Source: Cyclobacteriaceae bacterium (GTDB lineage: Bacteria > Bacteroidota > Bacteroidia > Cytophagales > Cyclobacteriaceae). From it: 64,000 bases of DNA. The notes beneath the pieces were generated by a model. The model searched no databases, was not told the origin of the DNA, and worked only from the letters and a program-made list of their open reading frames with translations. The stretch lies in NCBI GenBank assembly GCA_028281285.1, contig JANQKF010000008.1, forward strand, positions 62,001 to 126,000, read 5' to 3'. Positions 9,018 to 17,329 of this stretch are shown piece after piece; position 1 is the first letter of the stretch, and each line of letters starts with the position of its first letter. A program made the position numbers and the translations under genes.

Positions 9018-9549
9018 TACCTATTAAGCCTTCAATTAATTGTTCATAATGCCCTTGTGCCTGAAGCACCAAATCAGCTAGTTCTCTCAATGCACCTTGC
9101 CCTCCCTTCGATTTAAGTATCAAGTCGGCATGCTCCTTTACGGTGAAATGACCATCATTTGGAGTAGCTCCAAGGCCGCATTTTTTTAATACCATCAGGT
9201 CATTGATGTCATCACCAATATAGGCTACCTCATTAGCATTCAAACCCAATTCCAGCAGTAAATCATCAAACGTAGCCAACTTGTCACTAATACCATGACG
9301 GTGTACGTCAATTTTCAACTCCTCACACCTATTCCTCACAACTTGTGACGAACGGCCTGTGATGACCCCCGTCATTATCTCAAATTGCCTGAGATATTTT
9401 ATTATCTGACCGTCCTTTACATTGAATCGCTTGTACTCAAGACCTGAATTGTCATAGATGATGCCACCATCGGTGAGTACACCATCAACATCAAAAATAA
9501 TAGCTCGGATGAGCTTTGCTTTATTGAGGATTTCCGAGGATATAGACAC
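9004..9549 (-). CDS. kdsC: Kdo-8-phosphate phosphatase, HAD family
   Basis: A 181-residue HAD-superfamily phosphatase of the compact KdsC type without a cap domain. The nucleophile motif FDVDGVLTDG contains Asp20 and Asp22; GITG-type motif II is seen in VITGRSS, and the metal motif is IGDDINDL. The subfamily signature GLEYKRFNVKDGQ follows motif I. It removes phosphate from Kdo-8-P to give Kdo. It is the first gene of the minus-strand polysaccharide block and overlaps kdsA downstream. A promoter-like box lies 17 to 24 bases upstream of its start. Confidence 0.93.
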   Translation of the reverse strand: MSISSEILNKAKLIRAIIFDVDGVLTDGGIIYDNSGLEYKRFNVKDGQIIKYLRQFEIMTGVITGRSSQVVRNRCEELKIDVHRHGISDKLATFDDLLLELGLNANEVAYIGDDINDLMVLKKCGLGATPNDGHFTVKEHADLILKSKGGQGALRELADLVLQAQGHYEQLIEGLIGNADL

Positions 9550-9565
9550 GGTGCCTAGGTTTGAA

Positions 9566-9573
9566 CAAAAATA
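9566..9573 (-). promoter_or_regulatory. Candidate Bacteroidota -7 box for the kdsC-kdsA-export operon
   Basis: On the minus strand this reads TATTTTTG, a full match to the TAnnTTTG -7 consensus of Bacteroidota. A TTTG lies upstream but only 15 bases away, shorter than the usual 19-21, so the -33 element is not convincing. The predicted start of transcription is roughly ten bases before the kdsC ATG. The divergent 134-base gap also must hold the promoter of the penicillin-acylase gene. Confidence 0.4.
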
Positions 9574-9683
9574 GCACTAAATTTTAACCAAACATAATCT
9601 TCATCATTGCTAAACTAAGTGCACCATTATTATAGTCTTGACAGTATTTCTATATTTAAAGCTATTCAAGTCAATCCCTTCCT

Positions 9684-12104
9684 ATGAGAAACATAAAATT
9701 TATGTTGAGCTTACTTATCACATTGGGGGTATGGTATGGCCTCAACACCAAGTTTGGTCAAATCCCACCTCTTGGAAAGTTTCTAGACCCATTTCATGGT
9801 TTTTGGCAAAACGAACAAACAGAGACGAACTCACCGGAAACCGAGTTGTCTCTTGAAAGGCTTTCTGCTCCTGTATCGGTTCACTATGATCAGCAATTAA
9901 TCCCTCATGTGTTTGCTCAGAATGATTTGGACCTTTACCGTGCCCAGGGATACATCACAGCGCAACATCGCTTATGGCAAATGGAATTCCAAACTATGGC
10001 ATCTGCCGGGAGACTCTCTGAAATTGTCGGAGCAGCTGCCATAGACTATGACAGGGGCCAAAGAAGAAAAGGAATGGTTTACGGGGCCCAGAATACCGTA
10101 GATCTGATGTCAGAAAACCCTATTCAGAAAGCGTTGATAGAGGCTTATCGTGACGGTGTGAATAGTTATATAAATACTCTGTCAGATGGTGAGTTACCTA
10201 TTGAATACAAACTCCTGGACTATAAGCCAGAACAATGGACGCTCAAAAAGACTGCGTTGCTATTGATGTATATGACCGATATGTTGGCCGGTGGAGAATC
10301 GGACCTTGAGAATACAAATGCATTGAAACTCTGGGGTAAGGAAGTCTTTGATCTCCTTTATCCTGATTTTTACGAGGATCAAGATCCTATAATTCCTATA
10401 GATACTGACTGGAGTGGGATCAACGTGGTCCCGGTAGAAAAACCTGATACCGAATTCCCGATGGATTTTGTATCGCAAACAATGGTCAAGCCACACCCAC
10501 ATAATGGAAGTAATAATTGGGCGGTTTCTCCTGAAAAATCGGCAAATGGAAACGCCATTCTGGCCAACGATCCTCATTTAGGGTTGAATCTCCCTTCCAT
10601 TTGGTATGCCATGCAGCTTTCTACACCGGAAAAGAGAACGTACGGGGTTTCATTACCCGGAGCCTTAGGCATTGTTATCGGGCACAACGATTCCATTGCC
10701 TGGGGACTGACCAACGCTGGAAGAGATGTGAAAGACTGGTATAAAATTCAATTCCAGGATAACAATAGGACTGCTTATGCCTATGAAGGATCCTGGCGAA
10801 CCACCACCAAAGAAATCGCGGAAATCAAAGTAAGGGGAGGCAAAACGGTCTACGATACGATTGTCTACACTCATCACGGCCCGGTAAGCTATGATCATAA
10901 CTTTGGAAATACCAATGGAAAAGTCGGGTATGCGATGAAGTGGGCTGGACATATGCGCAGCAACAATCAGCAGACTTTGCTCGAACTGAATCGTGCCAGG
11001 AACTATGAAGACTATAAGAATGCTCTAGCGCACTTTTCTGCCCCTGCGCAGAACTTTGTCTTTGCCTCTACTTCTGGCGACATTGCTCTGTGGGTTCAAG
11101 GGAAGTTCGCCAATAAATGGCCCGATCAGGGAAAGTTCCTAATGGATGGCACCCTATCGTCTCATGAGTGGCAAGGATTTATTCCACAAGAGCACAACGC
11201 CCACACTAAAAATCCCGAACGTGGTTTTGTGAGCTCAGCCAATCAGCATCCCACTGACGAAAACTATCCCTACCATACGTATTCTGATGGCTATGAGACT
11301 TACCGAAATCGTGTAATTAATGATTTTTTCAGAGCAAACGATAATATTACCGTGAGCCACTTTCAAACACTACATAACAACAATTATAACCTCAAAGCCG
11401 CTGAGTTGCTCCCAACCATGTTTGATAGTATGGAAACTTCCGATTTGACTGCAAATGAGGTGGCTGTTCTGGAAGAAGTCAAGCGCTGGGATTTCAACAA
11501 TGATATCGAAAAAAATGGACCGACCATATGGGAAATATGGTGGAGAAAGCTCTTCGTTATGGCTTGGGACGAAATGAGAAATGACTCTATAGCCTTTGAT
11601 TACCCAAGCTCGTATCAAACAATATGGTTACTCAAAAACCGCCCTGATTTCAAATTCTTTGATATTCAAGACACAGAGGAGATTGAAACTGCAAGTGATC
11701 TATATCTGAAATCATTTAAAGACGCAGTGAACGATTTGGCAGAATTGAAAGAAAATGATCGCTACTCTTGGGGTGATTACAAACGAACATATGTTGGACA
11801 TTTACTTCAGGCATTACCTGCATTTTCAAGATTCAATCTTCCGATTGGGGGCAATGGTGGTATCGTGAATGCCACAAGCCAAAACCATGGCCCTTCATGG
11901 AGAATGATTGTAGAAATGTCAGACACTCCAAAAGCCTGGGCGATTTACCCTGGAGGTCAATCCGGCAATCCTGGAAGTAAATACTACGATAACATGGTTG
12001 ATGACTGGGCCGCAGGAAAATATTTTGAGGCGCTCTTCATGAAAGATGCTGAATCAAATTCTGACCAACTTTTGTTTAGCCAAACTCTAACTCCATCCAA
12101 ATGA
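9684..12104 (+). CDS. Penicillin acylase family (peptidase S45) Ntn-hydrolase
   Basis: An 806-residue precursor of the S45 family, which cleaves amide bonds of beta-lactams, acyl-homoserine lactones or related acyl-amides. An N-terminal hydrophobic segment (about 5-20) suggests export. The alpha-chain region ends at NGSNNW, where Gly275-Ser276 is the expected autoproteolysis site and Ser276 the N-terminal nucleophile of the beta chain; WAVSPEKSANGNAILANDPH follows as in the family. A SQNHGPSWRM motif lies near the C-terminus. It is transcribed against both flanking polysaccharide cassettes and overlaps the next small membrane gene by four bases. The natural substrate cannot be deduced. Confidence 0.92.
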   Translation: MRNIKFMLSLLITLGVWYGLNTKFGQIPPLGKFLDPFHGFWQNEQTETNSPETELSLERLSAPVSVHYDQQLIPHVFAQNDLDLYRAQGYITAQHRLWQMEFQTMASAGRLSEIVGAAAIDYDRGQRRKGMVYGAQNTVDLMSENPIQKALIEAYRDGVNSYINTLSDGELPIEYKLLDYKPEQWTLKKTALLLMYMTDMLAGGESDLENTNALKLWGKEVFDLLYPDFYEDQDPIIPIDTDWSGINVVPVEKPDTEFPMDFVSQTMVKPHPHNGSNNWAVSPEKSANGNAILANDPHLGLNLPSIWYAMQLSTPEKRTYGVSLPGALGIVIGHNDSIAWGLTNAGRDVKDWYKIQFQDNNRTAYAYEGSWRTTTKEIAEIKVRGGKTVYDTIVYTHHGPVSYDHNFGNTNGKVGYAMKWAGHMRSNNQQTLLELNRARNYEDYKNALAHFSAPAQNFVFASTSGDIALWVQGKFANKWPDQGKFLMDGTLSSHEWQGFIPQEHNAHTKNPERGFVSSANQHPTDENYPYHTYSDGYETYRNRVINDFFRANDNITVSHFQTLHNNNYNLKAAELLPTMFDSMETSDLTANEVAVLEEVKRWDFNNDIEKNGPTIWEIWWRKLFVMAWDEMRNDSIAFDYPSSYQTIWLLKNRPDFKFFDIQDTEEIETASDLYLKSFKDAVNDLAELKENDRYSWGDYKRTYVGHLLQALPAFSRFNLPIGGNGGIVNATSQNHGPSWRMIVEMSDTPKAWAIYPGGQSGNPGSKYYDNMVDDWAAGKYFEALFMKDAESNSDQLLFSQTLTPSK

Positions 12105-12463
12105 GATTCTTTTATAATCTTCTTCTCACTGCTGTATTGGCGATAATCTTGAATCTATTTCTGCCGTGGTGGTCAATAATGCTATCGGCATTTGTTACCG
12201 GATTCTCCATCAGACTGAAAAAAAGTGCCGTCTTCTTCGCCCCATTTCTTGGTATCTGGCTACTCTGGATCGTTTATGGTTATTCCGTTTCCTCCGCTAA
12301 TAGCTTCACCCTATCCACAAAAATAGCGAATCTATTACCCCTGGGGGGAAATGTAATCCTTTTGACACTCATTACCGGAATCATTGGTGGGTTGGCTGCT
12401 GGAGCCGCGGGTATAACCGGTAGGTTATTCTCAGAGTATTTCATATCCCCTGATAAGAATTAA
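12101..12463 (+). CDS. Small hydrophobic membrane protein, unrecognised
   Basis: A 120-residue protein that I do not recognise. About four hydrophobic segments can be seen (roughly 5-24, 25-40, 44-63 and 82-106), the last being rich in Gly and Ala. The start codon overlaps the stop of the penicillin-acylase gene (ATGA), so the two are probably made together. It converges with the MBOAT gene with only 12 bases between stop codons. No function is proposed beyond an integral inner-membrane location. Confidence 0.75.
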   Translation: MRFFYNLLLTAVLAIILNLFLPWWSIMLSAFVTGFSIRLKKSAVFFAPFLGIWLLWIVYGYSVSSANSFTLSTKIANLLPLGGNVILLTLITGIIGGLAAGAAGITGRLFSEYFISPDKN

Positions 12464-12475
12464 ACCATGACCAAG

Positions 12476-13933
12476 TTAAAACTGAAAATAGATGAAGTCC
12501 ACGGGTTCTCCTCCAAAAAGGATAAGAAGGAATATTATCCCGTAGTATATTGACCATCTCAACCAAACGGGTACTCTAATTGACGTGAAGTCAAGCATAT
12601 GTTCCCTTTCCCTTTGCAGCCATTCTCCCACGATTAAAAGTCCCAAGAAAAGAACTGGAAATGTATCTATGCCTTGTGGAAGAGTAAAGACAGATCGATC
12701 GAAAATTCCAGCCAAATAATTCCATCCGTCTTCAATCGTTCTGGCTCTAAAGAAAATTAAGGAGATGTTGGCAAGACAAAAAGTAAATAGCATTCTTCCC
12801 CACCCAATCAGGGAGATAAACCCTCCTCCAAGGGAATCTTTCTTTTTTAACTTTTTGGAACCAATTCCGCTCAATCTGCCAAAGAGCACAGTGGGTGTAA
12901 GGTAAAGTGCATGGATGAGCCCGAATGCTATATAATTCCAACCAGCACCATGCCAAATCCCTGACAGGCCAAATGTAATCCATGCAGCAAGCAGTAAGCC
13001 CCATTTATGCCAATACCTGAATCTTATGCTTAATGGCAGGAAGACATAGTCGTTCAACCATGTATTGAGAGAAATATGCCATCTCCGCCAGAATTCCGGA
13101 ATTGATCGAGAGAAAAATGGATAACGAAAATTCGTCATGAGTTTCACACCAAATAACCGGGCTGTACCTATCGCTATATCGGAATATCCACTAAAATCGG
13201 CATAAATCTGAAATGAAAAGAAGATTGAACCGACTAGAAGGGTAGACCCTGAGAGGTCTGCATATTCCCCAAAAGCCATGTTCACAAATCTCGCCAGGTT
13301 ATCTGCCAAGACCACTTTTTTAAAAAGTCCCACCAGGATTTGTCTTAAGCCGTCCTTTGCCTCATTTAGATCGAACGACCTTTTATTGAGTATTTGTGGC
13401 AATAAATTGGAAGCCCGCTCAATCGGCCCTGCCACCAATTGAGGAAAAAAGCTAACAAATGCCGCAAAGGATATAAAATCATTAGTAGGCTTAAGTTGTC
13501 CTCGATATATATCCAACGAATAAGACATTGTTTGAAAGGTGTAGAAAGAAATCCCTACGGGTAAAATCACGTTGATCGTACTCCCTGCAAAGTCTATCCC
13601 TAATGTGCTAAACGCACCTACCCAAGACTCAACAAAGAAATTGTAATATTTAAAAAAGCCGAGTAGCCCAAGATTAGCCAAAAGGCTAATTCGAAGGAAT
13701 AACCTTTTGCGATTCAGGCCTTCTGCATTGGCAATTTTTTGACCTATGACAAAATCTACAATTGTGCTAATAAATATCAAGGAAAGAAAACGGTAGTCCC
13801 ACCATCCATAGAACACATAACTAGCGACAAGCAAGAACAGGTTTTGTGCCTTCAGACTCTTTTGAACCAGAAACCAATAGACGAAAAAGACTATTGGCAG
13901 AAAGATGGCATAATCAAAGGAGTTAAATAACAT
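12476..13933 (-). CDS. MBOAT family membrane O-acyltransferase (AlgI/DltB-like)
   Basis: A 485-residue polytopic acyltransferase of the type that moves acyl groups across or at the inner membrane onto extracytoplasmic polymers. Family motifs are FWRRWHISLNTWLND (281-295) and FGLSGIWHGAGWNYIAFG (321-338), with His328 as the predicted catalytic residue and His286 in the first motif. It overlaps the SDR gene upstream by 11 bases and is the last gene of the FkbH-ACP-MaoC-SDR cassette. AlgI normally works with a periplasmic SGNH transferase (AlgJ/X); none is encoded next to it here. It is the likely final transferase for the acyl group made by the cassette. Confidence 0.93.
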   Translation of the reverse strand: MLFNSFDYAIFLPIVFFVYWFLVQKSLKAQNLFLLVASYVFYGWWDYRFLSLIFISTIVDFVIGQKIANAEGLNRKRLFLRISLLANLGLLGFFKYYNFFVESWVGAFSTLGIDFAGSTINVILPVGISFYTFQTMSYSLDIYRGQLKPTNDFISFAAFVSFFPQLVAGPIERASNLLPQILNKRSFDLNEAKDGLRQILVGLFKKVVLADNLARFVNMAFGEYADLSGSTLLVGSIFFSFQIYADFSGYSDIAIGTARLFGVKLMTNFRYPFFSRSIPEFWRRWHISLNTWLNDYVFLPLSIRFRYWHKWGLLLAAWITFGLSGIWHGAGWNYIAFGLIHALYLTPTVLFGRLSGIGSKKLKKKDSLGGGFISLIGWGRMLFTFCLANISLIFFRARTIEDGWNYLAGIFDRSVFTLPQGIDTFPVLFLGLLIVGEWLQREREHMLDFTSIRVPVWLRWSIYYGIIFLLILFGGEPVDFIYFQF

Positions 13934-14642
13934 TCACAGCAGCATTTACAGGGATATTGACCCCATTTAGGTGACTCGTAGAATTAACCAGGAAGCTCAC
14001 CAGTTCAGCCACATCCTGCAAAGGAAGCAGGTGCTTCAGTGGATGATTGGCCTCCATTGATTCCAGCACTCGTTCATCCAACACCTTGGACAACTCTGTT
14101 TTCATTAGTGAGGGAGAAATGGCATTGGAGGTGATGTTGAACTTGGAATTTTCAACCGCAATTGCCTTGACCATGGAAAGTAAATAGGCCTTGGAAGCAG
14201 TATATGACGAACAACCAATGGGAGGAGTACCAATAAGAAAGTCTGTAAGGATCGTGATGATTTTTCCAGATTTCTTTTTCCTGAATAGTTTGACACATTC
14301 CTGCATTAATCGGACCTGTGGTAAGATGTTGTTTAGAATGTCTCGCTCGAATACTTGGACATCCGTTTTATGAAAATGAGAAACCTCCATCCCTGAAATC
14401 GCATTATTCACAAGGACGTCCAAATTCATTGATGGTAATTGATCCAGCAATTTCTGCAAGCTTGGTTCATTAGTAAGATCCCATTGAATGGCCCTAGAAT
14501 TGGGATACTCTTTCTCTATCTCTTTCGCGCTTTTTGACGAATTGAAATAGGTAAAATACACCTGATTATGGCTATCCGTTACCAGCGTTTCAAGTATCGC
14601 TTTACCCAAGCCAGAAGCACCTCCGGTAATTAGAATATTCAT
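13923..14642 (-). CDS. SDR-family reductase (FabG-like) with altered catalytic serine
   Basis: A 239-residue classical short-chain dehydrogenase. The cofactor motif is TGGASGLGKA (6-15), the NNA motif is at 79-81 and the catalytic YTASK places Tyr147 and Lys151. At the position of the usual catalytic serine of FabG-like enzymes the sequence reads IITILTDF, so the residue aligns to Thr133, followed by a loop one residue longer than in FabG. Neighbours are a hotdog hydratase (two bases upstream) and the MBOAT acyltransferase (overlapping). It most likely reduces a ketone on a carrier-bound acyl group, but the Ser change leaves room for another role. Confidence 0.88.
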   Translation of the reverse strand: MNILITGGASGLGKAILETLVTDSHNQVYFTYFNSSKSAKEIEKEYPNSRAIQWDLTNEPSLQKLLDQLPSMNLDVLVNNAISGMEVSHFHKTDVQVFERDILNNILPQVRLMQECVKLFRKKKSGKIITILTDFLIGTPPIGCSSYTASKAYLLSMVKAIAVENSKFNITSNAISPSLMKTELSKVLDERVLESMEANHPLKHLLPLQDVAELVSFLVNSTSHLNGVNIPVNAAVNVI

Positions 14643-14644
14643 AA

Positions 14645-15031
14645 TCAGATTCTTTTCACTTGAACATCTCCTTTAGCGACCGATAACTCATCCCGCTTAA
14701 TCGTAAACTTAAAATCATAAAGAGCCACTGAATCAAAAAAATCTGAAACGCTGGCCTCAAAATTAAGCCTGTCACCCAAGTAAACGGGTTTGCGATATTT
14801 AATGCTTTGTGAAATAATCATCACATTTTCAATAGGCAATACCTCACCAACAAAATAGGAAACAAAGCCATTGAGTATGTTACCATGCATGACTTTGGAA
14901 TCAAATCCTTTTTCAAGCGCATAAGCATCATCAACATGAAGCTTATTTCTATCCTGAAAGATATCCGTAAATGCCTTATAGGCCTCTTCGGTAACTGTAA
15001 CTTCAAAAGAAAATGAGTCTCCTACATTCAT
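14645..15031 (-). CDS. MaoC-like (R)-hydratase, hotdog fold
   Basis: A 128-residue single-hotdog protein of the MaoC/(R)-specific enoyl hydratase family. The active-site motif FQDRNKLHVDDAYA supplies Asp27 and His32, equivalent to the Asp/His dyad of R-hydratases, and KVMHGNILNG follows. These enzymes add water to, or remove it from, acyl thioesters. It overlaps the ACP gene by four bases and is followed after two bases by the SDR gene, so hydration/dehydration and reduction of an acyl-ACP are probably linked. The ACP partner makes an acyl-ACP rather than acyl-CoA substrate likely, by inference. Confidence 0.88.
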   Translation of the reverse strand: MNVGDSFSFEVTVTEEAYKAFTDIFQDRNKLHVDDAYALEKGFDSKVMHGNILNGFVSYFVGEVLPIENVMIISQSIKYRKPVYLGDRLNFEASVSDFFDSVALYDFKFTIKRDELSVAKGDVQVKRI

Positions 15032-15270
15032 TGCAGTTTGGCTACAATAGCGTCACACATCTCTCCCACGTTTTTGAAAGATTGGATTTCGGATGATGTG
15101 AATCTTAACTTAAAATGCCTTTCTATCTCGACTACCAACTGAATGTGATTCAGAGAATCCCATTCTTCAATATCTTTGGCAGTTGTTTCTCTTTCCAGCA
15201 CGATATCGTCATTTTCAAGGACATCGATAAAAATCTCATTGAACTGAGAGATTACTTCTTCGAAATTCAT
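15028..15270 (-). CDS. Dedicated acyl carrier protein
   Basis: An 80-residue acidic carrier protein. The phosphopantetheine attachment site is Ser39 in EEWDSLNHIQLV, with flanking helices typical of ACPs. It differs from the fatty-acid AcpP motif (DSLD) and is therefore likely to be a pathway-specific carrier. It lies between the FkbH-like gene (150 bases upstream, no gene visible in the gap) and the MaoC gene (four-base overlap). In FkbH systems a partner ACP receives the glyceryl group derived from 1,3-bisphosphoglycerate; this is the natural candidate here. Confidence 0.92.
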   Translation of the reverse strand: MNFEEVISQFNEIFIDVLENDDIVLERETTAKDIEEWDSLNHIQLVVEIERHFKLRFTSSEIQSFKNVGEMCDAIVAKLQ

Positions 15271-15420
15271 AATCTGGATAATTTGATACTACTCGATCAC
15301 CTCAAAAATGGCTTTTTCTTTCTATTTACTTTTGCTACGAGCATCTACATAATTAGGGAAATCTAATGCAATCTCAAAACCACCCGAATAGCTAACGCCC
15401 ATCCAAAGCTGTCACTCATC

Positions 15421-17151
15421 TTAAGATTCTGCACTTTGAATATAGACATCGAAGGGACTAAACTTTTCAAGTTCTAAATACCACAGCTCATCCTCTCGTT
15501 TAAAGCCCAGATTCTCATAATGATTCTTGACAAGCATGTTTTTCTTGGTGGGTAGATACTCCCCTACTATCCACTTAAAACCAAGGCTCTTTGTTCTTTC
15601 AACCAGATAATTCATAACAAAATGTTCTACACCTCTCTCCAACACTCGACAACTCATAATCCAGGTATCTAGAAATAGTTCTTCGTGGTTGCGTTCCTGA
15701 GCAATCAAAATGCTTATAAGGCCGTAGTCTCCAAATTTGTCCGAAAGCTTTACCACAAATCCATGATCAGTCTCACTATTCCTAATATCTGTAATTTCGG
15801 ATTCAGTGTATCGAATTGTTCTCAGATTGAACTGATTAGACCTTTGTGTAAGTTGAGCAATACGAGGAACATCAAAGTCATTGAAAGGTCCAAAGAAACC
15901 CTTCATCTTCAAACTCGCCAAAAATGTCGACATGTCTGTAAACGACTTGCTCAGATTCTTTCTCTTTGCCTCTTCTTGGTATTGTCTGGTTCTGTCGGAA
16001 TCATTTTCTGAATAGGTGGTCGTTTCAAATAGGTTCATCCTCACCAGAAAAGGGAGATACTCGGCCGGGTCTTCTGGAAGGTCGGGAACCGTGACCTCTG
16101 GTAATTCGCTAAGCACGATATCTCTCTCAACCGGATTGTCATCGATGAATACCATTGAATCGAAACCAATATTCAGTACTTCTTGAATATATCTTATGTT
16201 ATCTGCCTTATTGGACCAATTTGCCACAAATACCGCAATATCTTCCAGCTTCAAGATCATCTCGGGATGTTTTTCAAATGGTTCTTTGGCCACCTCTTCC
16301 CGGTTTTTGCTGCAGACCGCCAGAATGATCCCTCGTTCCTTGAGTTGTTTCACCCATCGCTGCAGATCAGAGAAAGCTTTGCCGATACCGAGATCTCCAA
16401 TTTCTATATTCTCTATCCCATCATCTCCTATTATACCTCCCCAAAGCGTGTTGTCCAGATCAAGGATCAGACATTTGTTGATACGCCCGGTAAACGCCAG
16501 CAGCATTTGAACCAACTGCTCTGCTATGGATACAGTAAAGTCAATAGAAAAGGCCAGGTTAGAATTGACATAGTGTTGAGGGGAAAATGCATTTTCAAGA
16601 CCAACCCGTGTTATTAGAGACTGAACATCGGCCAAATGAATATGTAGGCTTTGGGTACATAATTCCTCTAGCAGTAAATTAGATTTGTTTATTTGATGAT
16701 ACAGGGATGAGTCAACCTTATGGCTTATTGAACCATATATATTGTCATTTATAGGTTCAAGATTGGAAATAATAACCTGGCAATCCGACCTTTCCTTTAA
16801 CATTTGGGCCAGCCCATTGACGTCTTCAACAAATTTCTTGGCAAACACCCTTCGATCTTCTACGCTCAAATCGTAAAATTTCGGAATCAACTTCCGAGAT
16901 GAATAACTGATATAAACGAAATCTGGACTGAACTCGTAAAGCCCTGAGCTGGGGTTTAAAATGGAAGATTCTATTTGGTCAAAATCAGCCTCATAGATTT
17001 CCAAATTCAACTCATTAATGACGCCTTGATATTCAAGGGCCTTGGCTAAAAACTGGGAGGCATGATTTGCCAGTATAGCCACTTTGATGACAGACTTGCC
17101 ATTTGATAATTCTAGCCCCTTTGCTTTTTTTCTTAACGTATTGAAATCCAT
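15421..17151 (-). CDS. FkbH-like HAD-IIIC phosphatase/acyltransferase
   Basis: A 576-residue FkbH-family protein. Residues 1-220 form an N-terminal alpha/beta domain, often SGNH-like in this family but without an obvious catalytic GDS here. The HAD domain starts at LILDLDNTLWGGIIGDDG with Asp231 and Asp233, and ILAVCSKN carries Cys280, matching the VCSKN motif of glyceryl-transferring FkbH enzymes. A GNAT-like C-terminal part (about 470-565, DTWIMSCRVLERG then FKWIVGEYLPTKKN) follows. Characterised relatives dephosphorylate 1,3-bisphosphoglycerate and load the glyceryl unit on an ACP. The gene heads the ACP-MaoC-SDR-MBOAT cassette, and the downstream enzymes could convert that unit into another acyl group. 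Confidence 0.9.
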   Translation of the reverse strand: MDFNTLRKKAKGLELSNGKSVIKVAILANHASQFLAKALEYQGVINELNLEIYEADFDQIESSILNPSSGLYEFSPDFVYISYSSRKLIPKFYDLSVEDRRVFAKKFVEDVNGLAQMLKERSDCQVIISNLEPINDNIYGSISHKVDSSLYHQINKSNLLLEELCTQSLHIHLADVQSLITRVGLENAFSPQHYVNSNLAFSIDFTVSIAEQLVQMLLAFTGRINKCLILDLDNTLWGGIIGDDGIENIEIGDLGIGKAFSDLQRWVKQLKERGIILAVCSKNREEVAKEPFEKHPEMILKLEDIAVFVANWSNKADNIRYIQEVLNIGFDSMVFIDDNPVERDIVLSELPEVTVPDLPEDPAEYLPFLVRMNLFETTTYSENDSDRTRQYQEEAKRKNLSKSFTDMSTFLASLKMKGFFGPFNDFDVPRIAQLTQRSNQFNLRTIRYTESEITDIRNSETDHGFVVKLSDKFGDYGLISILIAQERNHEELFLDTWIMSCRVLERGVEHFVMNYLVERTKSLGFKWIVGEYLPTKKNMLVKNHYENLGFKREDELWYLELEKFSPFDVYIQSAES

Positions 17152-17300
17152 TGATGCATACTCCGATCATTGATACTTGACTTAAGATAAATTGACACGC
17201 TAAAACTCAATGAACAGGCTATTTGATAAAGACGATAACTAGAAAACTATTTTACGCTAAAATTTTGATAAGACCACCTATCAATCAAAGTAATATCCAC

Positions 17301-17308
17301 TAATTTTG
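17301..17308 (+). promoter_or_regulatory. Candidate -7 box ahead of the serB-serA fusion gene
   Basis: TAATTTTG is a full match to the TAnnTTTG consensus, but no TTTG is found 19-21 bases upstream. Transcription would begin near 17315, which leaves only about six bases ahead of a TTG codon at 17321 but about 15 ahead of the ATG at 17330, supporting the ATG as start. Confidence 0.35.
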
Positions 17309-17329
17309 GCCAATTGAAACTTGAACCAT

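Noticed and set aside
9637-9657. TTGACA-like box upstream of the penicillin-acylase gene
   Set aside because: The spacing to the TATATTTA sequence is too short for a sigma-70-type promoter and the Bacteroidota consensus is not met.
10260-10577. Minus-strand frames opposite the penicillin-acylase gene
   Set aside because: They lie wholly inside a well-supported S45 gene and have no family features.
15271-15420. Small gene in the gap between the FkbH-like and ACP genes
   Set aside because: The only minus-strand ATG frame of note is 18 codons with no recognisable features; plus-strand frames there are shadows of the ACP gene.
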